Source: Gemmataceae bacterium (GTDB taxonomy: Bacteria > Planctomycetota > Planctomycetia > Gemmatales > Gemmataceae). From it: a DNA stretch of 5,149 nucleotides. The stretch is taken from positions 1 through 5,149 of the forward strand of contig JAOAAM010000467.1 of NCBI GenBank assembly GCA_026418875.1, given 5' to 3'. The position numbers and the translations under genes are program-made. Below, piece after piece: positions 4,820 to 5,149 of this stretch (position 1 is the first letter of the stretch; each line of letters starts with the position of its first letter). The notes below the pieces were generated by a model. The model did not search any database. It was not told where the DNA came from and saw only the letters and a list, made by a program, of their open reading frames with translations.

Positions 4820-5149
4820 GTGTTCGATCCGTTTCCCCCATGTCCTCGACCGCCGGAATGGCGCGTCGACTGGGAAACGCTCGACGCCACCTATCCATGG
4901 GTTCGCAATCTTCGGGGTTGTCCTCAGGATCCGGTGCGGCATGCCGAGGGCGACGTCTGGACCCATGTCCGCATGGTCTGCGAGGCGTTGGCCGACATGC
5001 CTGGTTGGCAGGCCCTGCCGGAGCTTGAACGCAAGATCGTCTTCACGGCGGCGTTGCTGCACGACGTGGCCAAGCCGGCCTGCCTTCGGACCGAGGCCGA
5101 TGGGCGAGTTTCCAGCCGGGGCCACGCTTGGCGTGGAGCCATCATGGCC
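4820..5149 (+). CDS. HD-domain phosphohydrolase, N-terminal part (partial)
   Basis: The frame is open from GTG 4820 for 110 codons to the window edge. Two overlapping GGAGG sites (4805-4809 and 4809-4813) lie upstream, the nearer 6 nt from the start. The product begins MFDPFPPCPRPPEW, then has H41-AEGDVWTH49-VRMVCEAL, AALLH81D82VAKP and SSRGH102AWRG. The pattern H...HD...H is that of the HD superfamily, metal-dependent phosphohydrolases acting on nucleotides or phosphoesters. The wording 'HAEGDV-TH-RMV' and 'ALLHDVAKP' recalls HD domains related to the tRNA nucleotidyltransferase group, some of which are fused to a P-loop kinase domain; the rest of the protein lies outside the window, so that fusion is only a guess. 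The substrate is unknown. It is on the same strand as the kinase but may have its own promoter. Confidence 0.8.
   Translation, partial: MFDPFPPCPRPPEWRVDWETLDATYPWVRNLRGCPQDPVRHAEGDVWTHVRMVCEALADMPGWQALPELERKIVFTAALLHDVAKPACLRTEADGRVSSRGHAWRGAIMA

Overview
The window looks like a chromosomal segment of a GC-rich bacterium. I infer a planctomycete, probably close to the Gemmataceae. The reasons are the run of diverged housekeeping genes with many GTG/TTG starts (five of the seven genes whose start lies on the + strand), a small secreted HEAT-repeat protein of a type common in that group, and an rpsP-trmD junction with no rimM. This placement is not proven by the sequence.

Left end (1-300): the first 28 codons of a minus-strand gene with a membrane or signal-like N-terminus run off the left edge. 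Upstream of it is a near-consensus minus-strand promoter (TTGACA, 17 nt, TAGAAT) with an A/T-rich tract directly upstream that resembles an UP element. Between promoter and gene lie eight perfect copies of a 9-bp repeat. The array begins at the predicted +1 position, and an anti-repeat just downstream can pair with any copy. About 300-776 holds no gene I can support.

Centre (777-2700): a compact ribosome/tRNA-modification operon, rpsP-trmD-rplS-yraN, reads rightward. The first three genes overlap by 4 bp at each junction (GTGA). The usual rimM is missing between rpsP and trmD, and rnhB, often found after rplS, is also absent. A weak terminator-like hairpin with a T6 run follows yraN.

Right (2700-5149): a strong promoter drives a secreted HEAT-repeat protein of 369 residues. 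It is followed by a small sensorless histidine kinase and then the start of an HD-domain phosphohydrolase that leaves the window. The HEAT and kinase genes have nearly the same 14-nt CTCGATC...GGAGG element at the same distance from their starts. The kinase frame is broken at a run of nine Gs: one more G (or a -1 shift) restores a normal kinase C-terminus (EVSIWLPAGG). This points to phase variation, slippage, or a homopolymer sequencing error.

The most interesting items are the repeat array fused to a strong promoter at the left end, the G9 tract at the end of the kinase, and the Glu in place of the catalytic Asp in TrmD.
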